Source: an uncultured Bacteroidota bacterium
Lineage (GTDB): Bacteria; Bacteroidota; Bacteroidia; Flavobacteriales; Flavobacteriaceae
Length of the DNA stretch: 64,000 nucleotides
NCBI GenBank assembly: GCA_902602415.1
Contig: CACKQW010000001.1
Coordinates: 86,342-150,341 of the forward strand
Direction: 5' to 3'
Notes under the pieces: generated by a model
What the model was told of the DNA's origin: nothing
The model's database searches: none
What the model saw: only the letters and a program-made list of their open reading frames with translations
Part shown: piece after piece, positions 18,303 to 27,907 of the stretch
Layout of the letters: every line of letters starts with the position of its first letter
How positions within the stretch are numbered: the first letter of the stretch is position 1
Made by a program: the position numbers and the translations under genes

Positions 18303-19532
18303 ATGTCTAAGTCAGATTTACAATGCTCATTTTGTGGTAAGAAAAAAGACCAAACAAAGCTTCTAATTGCTGGAATTGATGCGCATATCTGTGAGGTATG
18401 TATCGAGCAGGCAAATGGGATTATTATTCAGGAGAACAGTGCTGAAGATTCAAACGTTAATCAGACCTCAGAACAAAAGCTAATTAAACCTCAACAAATT
18501 AAACTTTTTTTAGATGACTATGTCATTGGACAAGATTATACCAAAAAAATAATTGCAGTTTCAGTTTATAATCATTACAAGAGAATTTCGCAACAAGTTG
18601 AAAATGAAATTGAAATAGAAAAGAGTAATATAATTATGGTTGGTCAAACGGGGACTGGAAAAACATTAATTGCTAAGACAATAGCTAAAATGCTCGATGT
18701 TCCTTTAGCAATTGTAGATGCAACTGTTTTAACTGAAGCTGGTTACGTAGGGGAAGATGTTGAAGGTATTTTAACAAAACTTCTTCAATCAGCTAATTAC
18801 AATGTTGAAAAGGCGGAAAAAGGAATTGTTTTTATTGATGAAATTGATAAAATTGCAAGGAAAAGTGATAATCCATCTATTACAAGAGATGTTTCTGGTG
18901 AAGGGGTTCAACAGGCTCTACTTAAACTTTTAGAAGGAACAATTGTTAATGTCCCTCCAAAAGGAGGAAGAAAACATCCAGATCAAAAATTTATTGAGGT
19001 AAATACTGAAAATATATTATTCATTGCTGGTGGTGCATTTGACGGAATTGATAGGCATATTTCAAGGAGATTAAATTTAAATGTTATTGGTTATAAAAGT
19101 GCTGAAAATAATCCAATACTTTCTAAAAATATACTAAAGTATATTAATCCAAAAGACTTAAAAGAATATGGATTAATTCCTGAAATTATTGGCCGTTTAC
19201 CTGTGGTTACGTACATGGAGCCCTTGGATAAAAATACGTTATTGAATATTCTTACAAAACCTAAAAATGCTTTAATTAAACAGTATGTTAAGTTATTTGA
19301 ATTCGATGGTATTAAATTGGAATTTAATAAAAGTGCTCTTGATTTTATTGTAGATAAAGCAGTCGACTATGGGTTGGGTGCTAGAGGTCTAAGATCTCTT
19401 TGTGAAGAAGTATTAAATGATGCAATGTTTAATTTGCCTGGAAGTGAAACAAAAAAACTAGTAGTAACCAAAAAATATGCATCAGAGCAAATTGCAAGAA
19501 TTAATTTAAAAAAGCTAAAAGCCGCGTCTTAA
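18303..19532 (+). CDS. clpX: ATP-dependent Clp protease ATP-binding subunit ClpX
   Basis: The start is the ATG at 18303; an in-frame TTG one codon earlier is less likely. 409 residues. The N-terminal zinc-binding domain has C8, C11, C30 and C33. The AAA+ module has Walker A GQTGTGKT, Walker [11 protein letters not shown], the sensor region, and the pore loop YVGEDVEG. The ClpP-docking loop reads IGY in place of the enterobacterial IGF. It unfolds tagged substrates and feeds them to ClpP. Confidence 0.97.
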   Translation: MSKSDLQCSFCGKKKDQTKLLIAGIDAHICEVCIEQANGIIIQENSAEDSNVNQTSEQKLIKPQQIKLFLDDYVIGQDYTKKIIAVSVYNHYKRISQQVENEIEIEKSNIIMVGQTGTGKTLIAKTIAKMLDVPLAIVDATVLTEAGYVGEDVEGILTKLLQSANYNVEKAEKGIVFIDEIDKIARKSDNPSITRDVSGEGVQQALLKLLEGTIVNVPPKGGRKHPDQKFIEVNTENILFIAGGAFDGIDRHISRRLNLNVIGYKSAENNPILSKNILKYINPKDLKEYGLIPEIIGRLPVVTYMEPLDKNTLLNILTKPKNALIKQYVKLFEFDGIKLEFNKSALDFIVDKAVDYGLGARGLRSLCEEVLNDAMFNLPGSETKKLVVTKKYASEQIARINLKKLKAAS

Positions 19533-21043
19533 TTATTTAATTTTTTAATACTATCCATAAACTTTCTCTCATTTGATAATCTAGGAATTTTATTTTGCCC
19601 TCCCATTTTATTGTTTTTTTTAAGCCATTTTAAAAAAACACCAGGCTTCCCAATTGTAATTTTTGGTTTGTTCAAAGTAAAATTATTATATCTTTTAGCA
19701 TCATAATCTGAATTTTCATTTCTCAGTTCTTTGTCAATAATTGCAGATAAATTTATAGTGTCAGATGGTTTGTTTTTGAATTCAATGAACCATTCATGCG
19801 CACCCTTTTTTTTATTTTTCATAAATATTGGGGCAACTGTATAATCAACAAGTTCTAAATTATATTTTGAAGAAATGCTATTAATTACATTATCGGTATT
19901 TTCAATAATTACTTCTTCACCAAAAACATTGATAAAATGCTTTGTTCTTCCAGAAACAATAATTTTGAATGGAGATAAACAGGTAAATTTTACAGTATCT
20001 CCAATTTTATATCTCCATAATCCAGCATTTGTTGTAATTAGTATAGCATAATTTGTATCTAATTTCACATCGGCTAGAGAAATAACCCTTTCTTCATTAG
20101 TTCCGTATTTATCCATATCTATAAATTCATAAAAGATACCATAATCTAACATTAATAATAGTTCGTCAGAATTATTTTCATATTGTATTGCAAAAAATCC
20201 CTCAGAAGCATTGTAAATTTCGTAATACCTCATATCATCTTTTCCAATCAATTTTTTGTATTGGTTCAAATAAGGTTTAAAACTTACACCTCCATGAAAA
20301 TAAACTTCAATATTTGGCCATACCTCACATATTTGATTTGTATTTGTTTCTTTCAAAATTCTGTTCAATAGCACTAACATCCATGACGGAACTCCTGCAA
20401 GGCTTGTAACATTTTCACTTTTAGTTTCATTTATAATAGCATCAATTTTATAATTCCAGTCCTCCATTAATGAAGTTTTATTACTGGGTGTGCTACTGAA
20501 CTCTGCCCAAAATGGCATATTGTCAATTAATATTGCAGAAAGATCTCCATAAAAAGTACCATTTTTCTCATAAGGAGTTTTACTACCGCCCAACCTTAAA
20601 CTTTTACCGGTAAAAAGCTGAGAGTTAGGGTTATTATTAAAATACATACATAAAAGATCTTTTCCTGCAGCATAGTGGCAATCCTCCAAAGATTCGTTAG
20701 TGACTGGAATATATTTACTTTTAGAGTTAGTGGTCCCACTAGATTTGGCAAACCATTTAATTTTTGACGGCCAGAAAATATTATTTTCGCCACGTCTGGC
20801 TAATTCAATTTTTTCAGAAAATTGTTCATAGCTAAACACGGGAACCCTTTCAGTGAATTCTTGGTAATTTTTTATGCTTGCAAAGTCATATTTTTCTCCG
20901 ATTATTGTATTCTTTGCAATTCCCATTAGTTTAAACAATACATCATTTTGAACTTCATTAGGGTACTTTATGAATAATTCAATTTGATGCATCCTTTTTT
21001 TAAGGAACCACGAAGCAATTGAATTAACTAATGGAATTGGCAT
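19529..21043 (-). CDS. GH3 auxin-responsive promoter family protein (acyl-adenylating enzyme)
   Basis: 504 residues. [17 protein letters not shown] is the ATP/phosphate loop of the ANL superfamily, and [13 protein letters not shown] and [15 protein letters not shown] match the GH3 C-terminal adenylation motifs. Plant GH3 proteins join amino acids to acyl acids such as jasmonate. Bacteroidota homologues are widespread but their substrate is not known to me. It converges on clpX, with stop codons overlapping by four bases, and diverges from the DUF2797 gene. No neighbour hints at a substrate. Confidence 0.88.
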   Translation of the reverse strand: MPIPLVNSIASWFLKKRMHQIELFIKYPNEVQNDVLFKLMGIAKNTIIGEKYDFASIKNYQEFTERVPVFSYEQFSEKIELARRGENNIFWPSKIKWFAKSSGTTNSKSKYIPVTNESLEDCHYAAGKDLLCMYFNNNPNSQLFTGKSLRLGGSKTPYEKNGTFYGDLSAILIDNMPFWAEFSSTPSNKTSLMEDWNYKIDAIINETKSENVTSLAGVPSWMLVLLNRILKETNTNQICEVWPNIEVYFHGGVSFKPYLNQYKKLIGKDDMRYYEIYNASEGFFAIQYENNSDELLLMLDYGIFYEFIDMDKYGTNEERVISLADVKLDTNYAILITTNAGLWRYKIGDTVKFTCLSPFKIIVSGRTKHFINVFGEEVIIENTDNVINSISSKYNLELVDYTVAPIFMKNKKKGAHEWFIEFKNKPSDTINLSAIIDKELRNENSDYDAKRYNNFTLNKPKITIGKPGVFLKWLKKNNKMGGQNKIPRLSNERKFMDSIKKLNN

Positions 21044-21084
21044 GTTTTTTTTGTAATTTAATTTCCTTAAAATAATAAATTTTT

Positions 21085-21882
21085 ATGCATTTTCAAGGGG
21101 TAGTAAAAAAAATGGTTACAGAATTAGGAACGCCTGTAAATTACTTTATTGAATTTGAGAATAATTTTATTCATCTCAATCAATTTATTGATAAGTCATT
21201 TAAATTTGAGTGTATTGGTTATTCCTGCTTATCATGCTCTGAAAGCTTAAATATTTACAGACAAGGTTTTTGTAAATCATGTTTTTTTGAAAGTCCTTTA
21301 GCAGGTGATTGGATCATGAGACCTGAGTTAAGTAAAGCCCATTTAAATATTGGTGATAGAGACCTTGATTATGAAAAGAAAATCCAACTGCAACCTCACA
21401 TAGTTTACCTGTCAAATACTGGCAGGATTAAAGTTGGTGTTACAAGAAAATCACAAATCCCCTGCAGATGGATTGATCAGGGTGCACATGAGGCTGTAGA
21501 ACTTTTACAAACACCTAATCGCTTTCTGGCAGGAGAGGCTGAAGTAGCCTTAAAAAAATATATGAGCGATAAAACTAATTGGAGGACCATGTTGAAAAAT
21601 GAAAGAGATTCTAGTAATATAAAAAGTTCAAAGGACCAAGCTAAAAACTTTATACCAAGTAATTTATTGCATTATTTTGTTGATACTTCAAATGTTGTAA
21701 GCATTGATTATCCTGTTGTGGAGTATCCAGAAAATCCAAAATCAATTAAACTAAGTAAGGATTCAATTTTTTCTGGTACTTTAAAGGGAGTCAAGGGTCA
21801 ATATTTAATTTTTGAAAATAATCAAGTTTTAAATTACAGAGCACATGAAGGTCATGTTTTTAAAATTGAAATAGATTGCTAA
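21085..21882 (+). CDS. DUF2797 domain-containing protein
   Basis: 265 residues. A cysteine cluster at about 46-70 (SCLSCSES, then GFCKSCFFESP) looks like a zinc-binding knuckle. It is followed by IVYLSNTGRIKVGVTRKSQ, then CRWIDQGAHEAVEL, a region resembling the GIY-YIG fold core. The family is known only as a domain of unknown function. Its stop overlaps the end of the minus-strand transporter by four bases. I would not assign a function. Confidence 0.85.
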   Translation: MHFQGVVKKMVTELGTPVNYFIEFENNFIHLNQFIDKSFKFECIGYSCLSCSESLNIYRQGFCKSCFFESPLAGDWIMRPELSKAHLNIGDRDLDYEKKIQLQPHIVYLSNTGRIKVGVTRKSQIPCRWIDQGAHEAVELLQTPNRFLAGEAEVALKKYMSDKTNWRTMLKNERDSSNIKSSKDQAKNFIPSNLLHYFVDTSNVVSIDYPVVEYPENPKSIKLSKDSIFSGTLKGVKGQYLIFENNQVLNYRAHEGHVFKIEIDC

Positions 21883-22601
21883 TCTATATTTATCTCTTCA
21901 TTAATTTTTAAATTAAATTTTTTTCTAAAGATATAAACACCAATATATAAAAATGGTGTGTCAATCAGTGCAACTAAAACTTTAAATAAAAAACCTGAGA
22001 TTAAGAGTCCCATGAATTGATTCCATTGTAACACATTTGTAACACATAATAAAAAAATTATTGTAAAAGTGTCTATAAATTGGGAAAAGAAAGTTGAAAA
22101 ATTATTTCTAAGCCATAGCATTCTTCCTTTTGTAAGTTTTTTCCAAAAATGATATATGTGAATGTCTATGTATTGTGCAAATAAATAGCTTAACATACTG
22201 GCAAGTACCGCGATAAATGTACTTCCAAAAACCCTATTGAAAATTTCATTATCTACAGGGGAATTTGGTATTGCTGGTGTTAAATCTGCAACATAAACTA
22301 TTAGAATTGAAAATACTGCTGCAAAAATACCTACTGTTACTACTTGATTTGCTTTTTTCTTACCGTAAATTTCACTGATTAAATCAGTAATTAAAAATGT
22401 TATAGGGTAGGGTAATATTCCTACAGAAAGCTGAAATAACTTTTCACCAAAAATTTCAATATTAAATGGATACCAATAAAAGAATTTTTGAAAAATTAGA
22501 TTGGAAACAACTAAGGAAGTAATAAATAATGAGGCTAATAGCAGATATATTTTTCTGGCAAGTATTTTTTTTTCTGGATTCACTAAATTGTCTTTGATCA
22601 A
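21879..22601 (-). CDS. Queuosine precursor transporter (VUT/YhhQ family)
   Basis: About 240 residues from the TTG at 22601, the start that best fits family length. A longer frame from a TTG at 22658 would add 19 charged residues and overlap the folK start by 15 bases. Six membrane helices. LPYPITFLITDLISEIYGKKKA and LRNNFSTFFSQFIDTFTII are the conserved family segments. Members import 7-deazaguanine precursors (preQ0/preQ1) for tRNA queuosine. The presence of a dedicated precursor importer suggests salvage (inference). No queuosine synthesis genes lie nearby. Confidence 0.88.
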   Translation of the reverse strand: MIKDNLVNPEKKILARKIYLLLASLFITSLVVSNLIFQKFFYWYPFNIEIFGEKLFQLSVGILPYPITFLITDLISEIYGKKKANQVVTVGIFAAVFSILIVYVADLTPAIPNSPVDNEIFNRVFGSTFIAVLASMLSYLFAQYIDIHIYHFWKKLTKGRMLWLRNNFSTFFSQFIDTFTIIFLLCVTNVLQWNQFMGLLISGFLFKVLVALIDTPFLYIGVYIFRKKFNLKINEEINID

Positions 22602-22643
22602 ATATAATAAATCATTTCTTTTCTTTAATTTGTCAAACCTTTT

Positions 22644-23774
22644 ATGAATACATACCAAAAATATTATCTTTCTATTGGATCAAACATGGGTGATAAGTTT
22701 AAAAATATCCAAATTGCATTGGATATGATTCATACAAAAATTGCCTCTTTTGTATCCATTTCCTCTGTGTATGAAACAAAAGCAATTGGTTTCAAAGGTG
22801 ATAACTTTTATAATATATGTGCTTCTTTTAATTCAAACATTGAAGCTGAAAATTTAATGAATGAACTATTACAAGTTGAAACTTCTATGGGCAGAATCAG
22901 AAAAAATAATGACACTTATGAATCAAGGATTATAGATATTGATATACTTATTGCTGGTGATCTTGTAATTGAAAAGCAATCTTTAATGTTACCGCACCCA
23001 AGAATGACAGATAGACTTTTTGTTATGCAACCATTAGTTGAAATTGAACCTAATTTATTACACCCAATTCTAAATATCTCTTGCCGAGAAATATTAAATA
23101 AAATCAAAAAAAATGATAGTGTTAAAAAAACAAATCTTTTGTTAAATAATCCGAGAAATGCTGAAATTTCTAATATGTATAATTACATAGCTATCGAGGG
23201 AAATATTGGATCAGGAAAAACATCACTATCAAAACAAATAGCCAATGATTTTGATTCGAAATTAATTCTAGAAAGATTTATAGACAATCCTTTCTTAGAA
23301 AAATTTTATGAAGATAAGAAGCAATATGCATTCAAATTAGAAATGTCTTTTTTAGCTGATAGATATCAACAAACAGCTGATGATTTATCCCAATTAAATT
23401 TCTTCAATAACATGACAATAAGCGATTATGATATTCACAAATCCTTAATTTTCTCAAAAATTAATTTAAATATTGACGAATTTAACCTGTATCGAAAATT
23501 ATTTTACTCTTTACACAAAAGTATTGTTAAACCTGATTTGATAATTTTTCTTAAAAATTCAGTTGAAAACTTAAAAAGAAATATTAAAAAAAGAGGAAGA
23601 AGTTATGAGTCAAATATTACTGATGATTATCTGACTAATATCAATTCTGGTTATTATGATTTTTTTAAATCAAGACCTGACATAAAAGTTAAATATATTG
23701 ATGTTTCTGAAATTGATTTTGTTGAAAATAGATTAGATTATTTATCAATTTTAACGGAGATTACTAATGATTAA
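22644..23774 (+). CDS. folK: Fusion of HPPK (FolK) and deoxynucleoside kinase
   Basis: 376 residues in two parts. Residues 1-150 are 2-amino-4-hydroxy-6-hydroxymethyldihydropteridine diphosphokinase, with LSIGSNMGDKFKNI, the metal-binding ESRIIDIDIL and PHPRMTDRLFVMQPL. After a linker (about 155-178), residues 180-376 are a deoxynucleoside kinase with P-loop GNIGSGKT (186-193), a DR motif near 240 and the LID-like KRGRSYE. The two halves join folate synthesis and deoxynucleoside salvage. Such fusions are known in Bacteroidota. A separate single-domain deoxynucleoside kinase lies at 44493. Confidence 0.93.
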   Translation: MNTYQKYYLSIGSNMGDKFKNIQIALDMIHTKIASFVSISSVYETKAIGFKGDNFYNICASFNSNIEAENLMNELLQVETSMGRIRKNNDTYESRIIDIDILIAGDLVIEKQSLMLPHPRMTDRLFVMQPLVEIEPNLLHPILNISCREILNKIKKNDSVKKTNLLLNNPRNAEISNMYNYIAIEGNIGSGKTSLSKQIANDFDSKLILERFIDNPFLEKFYEDKKQYAFKLEMSFLADRYQQTADDLSQLNFFNNMTISDYDIHKSLIFSKINLNIDEFNLYRKLFYSLHKSIVKPDLIIFLKNSVENLKRNIKKRGRSYESNITDDYLTNINSGYYDFFKSRPDIKVKYIDVSEIDFVENRLDYLSILTEITND

Positions 23775-24294
23775 TTTTTGAAAATATATTCCAAATAATA
23801 ATTCCTGCTGCAACTGAAATATTTAAAGAATGCTTAGTTCCATATTGAGGAATTTCAATTGCCATATCACTCAAATCAATGGTTCTCTGCTCAATACCAT
23901 TTACCTCATTCCCAAAAATAATAGCGTACTTACTGTTTTTTGAAGGCTTAAAATTTTCAAGAGAAATTGAATTAGTAGTTTGTTCAACAGATATTATTTT
24001 ATTTCCTTCATCTTTCAACTTTTGGATAGCTACTTCAATATTTTTTTCATATTTCCATTCAACTGATTCGCTACTTCCTAATGCAGTTTTTCTAATATCT
24101 TTATTTGGAGGTTGAGCAGAAATACCACACAATATTATTTCATTTATTAAAAATGAGTCAGCGGTTCTAAAAACACTACCTATATTATGAGCACTTCTAA
24201 TGTTTTCTAGAAGTATTGTAATTGGGATCTTTTTTGACTTTTTAAATTCTTCAACTGAAATCCTATCAAGCTCACTATTTTTTAATTTTTTCAC
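23764..24294 (-). CDS. SpoU/TrmH family RNA 2'-O-methyltransferase
   Basis: 176 residues from a GTG start. Three SpoU motifs are clear: NIRSAHNIGSVFRTAD (motif 1), IIFGNEVNGIE (motif 2) and IPQYGTKHSLNISVAAGIIIWN (motif 3), forming the SPOUT knot that binds SAM. The small size fits a TrmH-like tRNA methyltransferase, but the target nucleotide cannot be read. Convergent with the folK fusion (11-base overlap) and divergent from mutS. Confidence 0.9.
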   Translation of the reverse strand: MKKLKNSELDRISVEEFKKSKKIPITILLENIRSAHNIGSVFRTADSFLINEIILCGISAQPPNKDIRKTALGSSESVEWKYEKNIEVAIQKLKDEGNKIISVEQTTNSISLENFKPSKNSKYAIIFGNEVNGIEQRTIDLSDMAIEIPQYGTKHSLNISVAAGIIIWNIFSKINH

Positions 24295-24320
24295 TAGATT
24301 TATTTATGTTTGATATTCAT

Positions 24321-24328
24321 TATTTTCG
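24321..24328 (+). promoter_or_regulatory. Putative -7 promoter box for mutS
   Basis: TATTTTCG resembles TAnnTTTG with one C. The predicted start near 24332 lies downstream of the first in-frame TTG (24310), which argues that mutS translation begins later, at 24367. Confidence 0.35.
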
Positions 24329-24366
24329 TAAAACTAAGTCATAAAAATACTATTAAACTCAAGCAT

Positions 24367-26958
24367 TTGGAAAAAGAAGTAAAAAAAACAACTCCTTTGA
24401 TGAAGCAATATAATTCTATCAAGGCCAAATACCCGGATGCATTACTTTTGTTCCGAGTGGGAGATTTTTATGAAACCTTTGGCAATGATGCAATTAATGC
24501 TTCAAAGATTTTAGATATAGTTTTAACAAAAAGGGGTGCCGGTAGTCAAAGCGAAACGGAGCTTGCAGGATTTCCATTTCATTCCTTGAATTTATATTTG
24601 CCAAAACTTGTTAAAGCAGGACTGCGTGTTGCAGTTTGTGATCAATTAGAAGATCCAAAAAAAACAAAAAAAATTGTAAAAAGAGGTGTAACTGAAATTA
24701 TAACGCCTGGTCTAGCTACCGTGGATGGAGTTATAAATCCTAAATCAAACAACTTTCTTGCATCCTTACATTTTGCAGGAACAGTTGGGTTATCCTTGCT
24801 TGATATTTCAACTGGAGAATTTTTAATAGCAGAAGGAGATATTGAGTATACTGCCAAGTTGTTGGATAATTTTTCTCCAAATGAAGTTCTTCTTACTAAA
24901 GAAAACAAGAAGCATTTTGTTAACTCATATGGCGATTCATTCAACTTATTTTTTTTAGATGAGTGGGTTTTTAACTTAGATTATGCTAACGATTTATTAA
25001 AAAAACAGTTTGAAACTTCATCTCTTAAGGGTTTTGGAATTGATGATTTGAATAATGGTATTATCTCCTCTTCAGCTATTATGCATTATTTAAATGAAAC
25101 GCAGCATGAGAGATTAAACCATATTACTTCCATTAAGAGAATACCAAAAGAAGGACATGTTTGGCTAGATAGATTCACTATACGCAATCTAGAGTTATTT
25201 AGACCAAATTCTGTTGATGGGAAATGCTTGATTGATGTAATTGACCGAACATTATCTCCGATGGGAGGAAGACTTCTCAAAAGATGGGTAGCATTACCAT
25301 CCTGTGAAAAAGATGTAATTATTTCAAGACATAATATTGTTAAATTTTTGATCAGTGATGAGAAAATGAATGAATTAATTCATAATGCAATTTCTAATCT
25401 TAGTGATATTGAAAGGTTAACTTCGAAGTTAGCAACTAAGAAAATTAATCCTAGAGAAATTTTTAGTTTAAAGCATTCTGTTGAGTTAATTGAAAACTTA
25501 AAGAGTGATATATACAAGACTGAATGTATGGAATTAAATCACCTAATTGATTCTATCGAAAATTGCACAGACTTTATTTCAAAAGTTAGTAATACTTTAA
25601 ATTTAGATCCGCCTGTAAGTATTGGTAAAGGAAATACTATTTCTTCATCCGTTTCTGGAGAGCTTTCAGATCTTAGGGAAATTTCCAAAAACACTAAAGA
25701 ATTTTTAGAAAAAATGCTAGAGGATTTGTCAAAAGAAACTAATATCCCCTCACTTAAGATTTCCTCAAATAACGTGTTTGGATATTATATTGAGGTTAGA
25801 AACACACATAAAGCAAAAGTGCCATCAGAATGGATTAGGAAACAGACATTAGTAAATGCGGAAAGATATGTAACAGAAGAATTAAAAGAATATGAGACAA
25901 AAATTTTAGGTGCTGAAGAAAAAATTCTTAGTCTAGAACTAAAAATTTATGATGAACTCTTGAATTGGAGTCAATCCTTCATAAAAAAAATACAAAAAAA
26001 CTCTTTTGTTATTTCTAGATTAGATTGTTTATTATCATTTTCTAATCTCGCTATTTCAAAAAAATATTGTCGACCTATTTTTGACGATTCTTATGATATA
26101 GAAATTTCAGAGGGAAGACATCCAGTAATTGAATCTCAATTATCAACTGAAAAACCTTTCATTCCAAATAATATTTTGATCACACCAAAGAATCAGCAAA
26201 TCATAATGATTACAGGTCCTAATATGTCTGGAAAATCAGCAATATTGCGACAAACAGCAATTATAAGTCTTATGGCTCAAATAGGTAGTTTTGTTCCTGC
26301 AAAAAAGTTAAGAATGGGTATAGTTGATAAGATTTTTACGAGAGTTGGGGCATCTGATAATATTAGTGTAGGCGAATCAACTTTTATGGTTGAAATGAAC
26401 GAAACAGCTTTAATTTTAAATAATATATCTACTAGGAGTCTTATTTTATTAGATGAAATTGGTAGAGGAACAAGTACTTATGATGGAATTTCAATAGCAT
26501 GGGCAATTACAGAGTACCTGCATAATCATAGCTCCAAACCTAAAACATTATTTGCTACCCATTATCACGAGTTAAATCAAATGGAGGGCTTATTTGAAAG
26601 AATTAAAAATTTTAATGTATCGATTAAAGAAGAAAATAATCAAATATTGTTTCTTAGAAAATTAATTCCTGGAAGCAGTGAACATAGTTTTGGAATTCAT
26701 GTTGCTAAGATGGCAGGTGTGCCAAAAAGTGTTATTAAGAATGCTAATAAAATATTATTAAATCTAGAAAAAGACAGAGGACAGGATAAAATAAGTAATA
26801 AAAAAATTCAAAATAATCAATTAGATTTTTTCACCATTGAGGATCCTATTTCTCAAGAAATAAAACTAGAATTAATGAAAATAGATTTAGATAAATTAAC
26901 ACCAATTGAAGCTTTAGTGATATTAAATGATTTGAAAAGAAAAGCAAACAATTCATAA
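24367..26958 (+). CDS. mutS: DNA mismatch repair protein MutS
   Basis: About 863 residues from the TTG at 24367 (an ATG at 24400 is the next option). The frame is open from 24310 but that part looks non-coding and includes the likely promoter. The mismatch-binding domain has FRVGDFYETFGNDA (Phe-X-Glu), followed by connector, lever and clamp domains. The ABC-type ATPase has ITGPNMSGKSAILRQ (Walker A), LILLDEIGRGTSTYDG (Walker B/signature) and FATHYHELNQ. It starts methyl-independent mismatch repair together with MutL, which is not in the window. Confidence 0.96.
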   Translation: MEKEVKKTTPLMKQYNSIKAKYPDALLLFRVGDFYETFGNDAINASKILDIVLTKRGAGSQSETELAGFPFHSLNLYLPKLVKAGLRVAVCDQLEDPKKTKKIVKRGVTEIITPGLATVDGVINPKSNNFLASLHFAGTVGLSLLDISTGEFLIAEGDIEYTAKLLDNFSPNEVLLTKENKKHFVNSYGDSFNLFFLDEWVFNLDYANDLLKKQFETSSLKGFGIDDLNNGIISSSAIMHYLNETQHERLNHITSIKRIPKEGHVWLDRFTIRNLELFRPNSVDGKCLIDVIDRTLSPMGGRLLKRWVALPSCEKDVIISRHNIVKFLISDEKMNELIHNAISNLSDIERLTSKLATKKINPREIFSLKHSVELIENLKSDIYKTECMELNHLIDSIENCTDFISKVSNTLNLDPPVSIGKGNTISSSVSGELSDLREISKNTKEFLEKMLEDLSKETNIPSLKISSNNVFGYYIEVRNTHKAKVPSEWIRKQTLVNAERYVTEELKEYETKILGAEEKILSLELKIYDELLNWSQSFIKKIQKNSFVISRLDCLLSFSNLAISKKYCRPIFDDSYDIEISEGRHPVIESQLSTEKPFIPNNILITPKNQQIIMITGPNMSGKSAILRQTAIISLMAQIGSFVPAKKLRMGIVDKIFTRVGASDNISVGESTFMVEMNETALILNNISTRSLILLDEIGRGTSTYDGISIAWAITEYLHNHSSKPKTLFATHYHELNQMEGLFERIKNFNVSIKEENNQILFLRKLIPGSSEHSFGIHVAKMAGVPKSVIKNANKILLNLEKDRGQDKISNKKIQNNQLDFFTIEDPISQEIKLELMKIDLDKLTPIEALVILNDLKRKANNS

Positions 26959-26968
26959 TTCTATTTTC

Positions 26969-26998
26969 TTGCTTAATAAAAATAAAATTTTAAATTTG
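26969..26998 (+). promoter_or_regulatory. Putative promoter of the tRNA-Gly/tRNA-Leu unit
   Basis: TTG at 26969-26971 and TAAATTTG at 26991-26998, separated by 19 bases, match the Bacteroidota -33/-7 pattern exactly. The predicted start near 27002 gives a 33-base 5' leader before tRNA-Gly. This is the best promoter match in the window. Confidence 0.65.
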
Positions 26999-27034
26999 CA
27001 TCCCTACTTAAGGATAATATGTTCATTAAAATAG

Positions 27035-27109
27035 GCGAAAGTAGCTCAGGGGTAGAGCATCACCTTGCCAAGGTGAGGGTCGCGGGTTCAAATCCCGTCT
27101 TTCGCTCCA
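27035..27109 (+). tRNA. tRNA-Gly (anticodon GCC)
   Basis: A full cloverleaf can be drawn: acceptor stem GCGAAAG/CTTTCGC, D arm with AGCTCAGGGGTAGAGC, anticodon stem TCACC/GGTGA around loop TTGCCAA (anticodon GCC), and T arm GCGGGTTCAAATCCCGT. Discriminator T, and the CCA end is encoded (27107-27109). Confidence 0.97.
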
Positions 27110-27118
27110 CAAAATTTT

Positions 27119-27204
27119 GCTGAAGTGGTGGAATTGGTAGACACGTTGGACTTAAAATCCAATGGATAGTAATATCCGTGCGGGTTCAAGTCCCGCCTTC
27201 AGTA
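27119..27204 (+). tRNA. tRNA-Leu (anticodon UAA)
   Basis: Class II tRNA with a long variable arm (GGATAGTAATATCC). Acceptor stem GCTGAAG/CTTCAGT with a first-pair G.T wobble, anticodon stem TTGGA/TCCAA around loop CTTAAAA (anticodon TAA), and T arm GCGGGTTCAAGTCCCGC. Unlike the neighbouring tRNA-Gly, the 3' CCA is not encoded (the sequence reads CAA after discriminator A), so it must be added by the CCA enzyme. Confidence 0.96.
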
Positions 27205-27205
27205 C

Positions 27206-27236
27206 AAAACCCGTAATAATCATTACGGGTTTTTTT
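27206..27236 (+). terminator. Intrinsic terminator of the tRNA unit
   Basis: A 12-bp perfect stem AAAACCCGTAAT / ATTACGGGTTTT with loop AATC, followed by T. It starts two bases after the tRNA-Leu discriminator base. Confidence 0.92.
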
Positions 27237-27298
27237 GTTCTTACAAATTGCCAAGATTTGGAATAGAAATTGTTAACTTTATGTAAAACAATAGAATT

Positions 27299-27871
27299 AT
27301 GAAACAAAAACTACTTTTTTTATCACTTTTAATTTCTTCATTTGTATTTTCTCAGACAACGCATCAGTATTCCTGGAATATGCAAAGTACTAACCAAACA
27401 ATCAATATTGAAATTGGGGATACAGTTGTTTGGACTTGGGGATCAGGTACACACAACTTAATCTCAACTGGTGGAGTTGAAACCTTTGATAGTGGCTATC
27501 ATGGCCAAGGACATGTTTTCTCACATACATTCTCCCTTGTTGGAAGCACTACATTTACTTGTAGTCCGCATGCTTCAATGTATGGTGTAGTAAATGTTAC
27601 TGATCCACTTTCTGTAGATGAATATAATATCATACAACTTGATGTCTACCCAAACCCTGCAATTGATATAGTGAATATTAAGTTAAACACTGTTAATGAA
27701 GATGCTGACTTGGAGATTTATAATATGTTAGGCAAAGTTGTTATGAAAAAATCTTATGATTTCAATGCTGAAAGTTTATCGATAGATATTTCTGAATTTG
27801 CAACAGGAGTTTACATTTTAAAAGTTTCTATTAGTGAATCTACTTCCTACAAAAGATTCATTAAAAAATAA
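27299..27871 (+). CDS. Secreted cupredoxin (plastocyanin-like) with type IX sorting domain
   Basis: 190 residues. Signal peptide (about 1-18). A short plastocyanin-like domain (about 22-101) has the type 1 copper ligands H52 (GTHNL), then C88, H91 and M94 in FTCSPHASMYG. The C-terminal type IX sorting domain (about 108-190) has LDVYPNPAIDIVNI, GVYILKVSI and a KRFIKK end, so it should cross the outer membrane by T9SS and be released or attached at the surface. Likely role: extracellular or surface electron transfer or copper binding. No redox partner gene is adjacent. Confidence 0.88.
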   Translation: MKQKLLFLSLLISSFVFSQTTHQYSWNMQSTNQTINIEIGDTVVWTWGSGTHNLISTGGVETFDSGYHGQGHVFSHTFSLVGSTTFTCSPHASMYGVVNVTDPLSVDEYNIIQLDVYPNPAIDIVNIKLNTVNEDADLEIYNMLGKVVMKKSYDFNAESLSIDISEFATGVYILKVSISESTSYKRFIKK

Positions 27872-27895
27872 TTTTTATTATCGTAAATAGATTAT

Positions 27896-27903
27896 TATAT
27901 TTA
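27896..27903 (+). promoter_or_regulatory. Putative -7 promoter box of the trp operon
   Basis: TATATTTA resembles TAnnTTTG with A for the final G. It ends four bases before the leader-peptide ATG, so transcription would begin at or next to that ATG. The same octamer occurs before the GLPGLI gene (45949). The -33 region is only T-rich. Confidence 0.35.
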
Positions 27904-27907
27904 TATA

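Noticed and set aside
24310-24366. N-terminal extension of MutS from a TTG at 24310
   Set aside because: It overlaps the likely promoter box at 24321-24328, and the family N terminus begins just before the TPLMKQY block.
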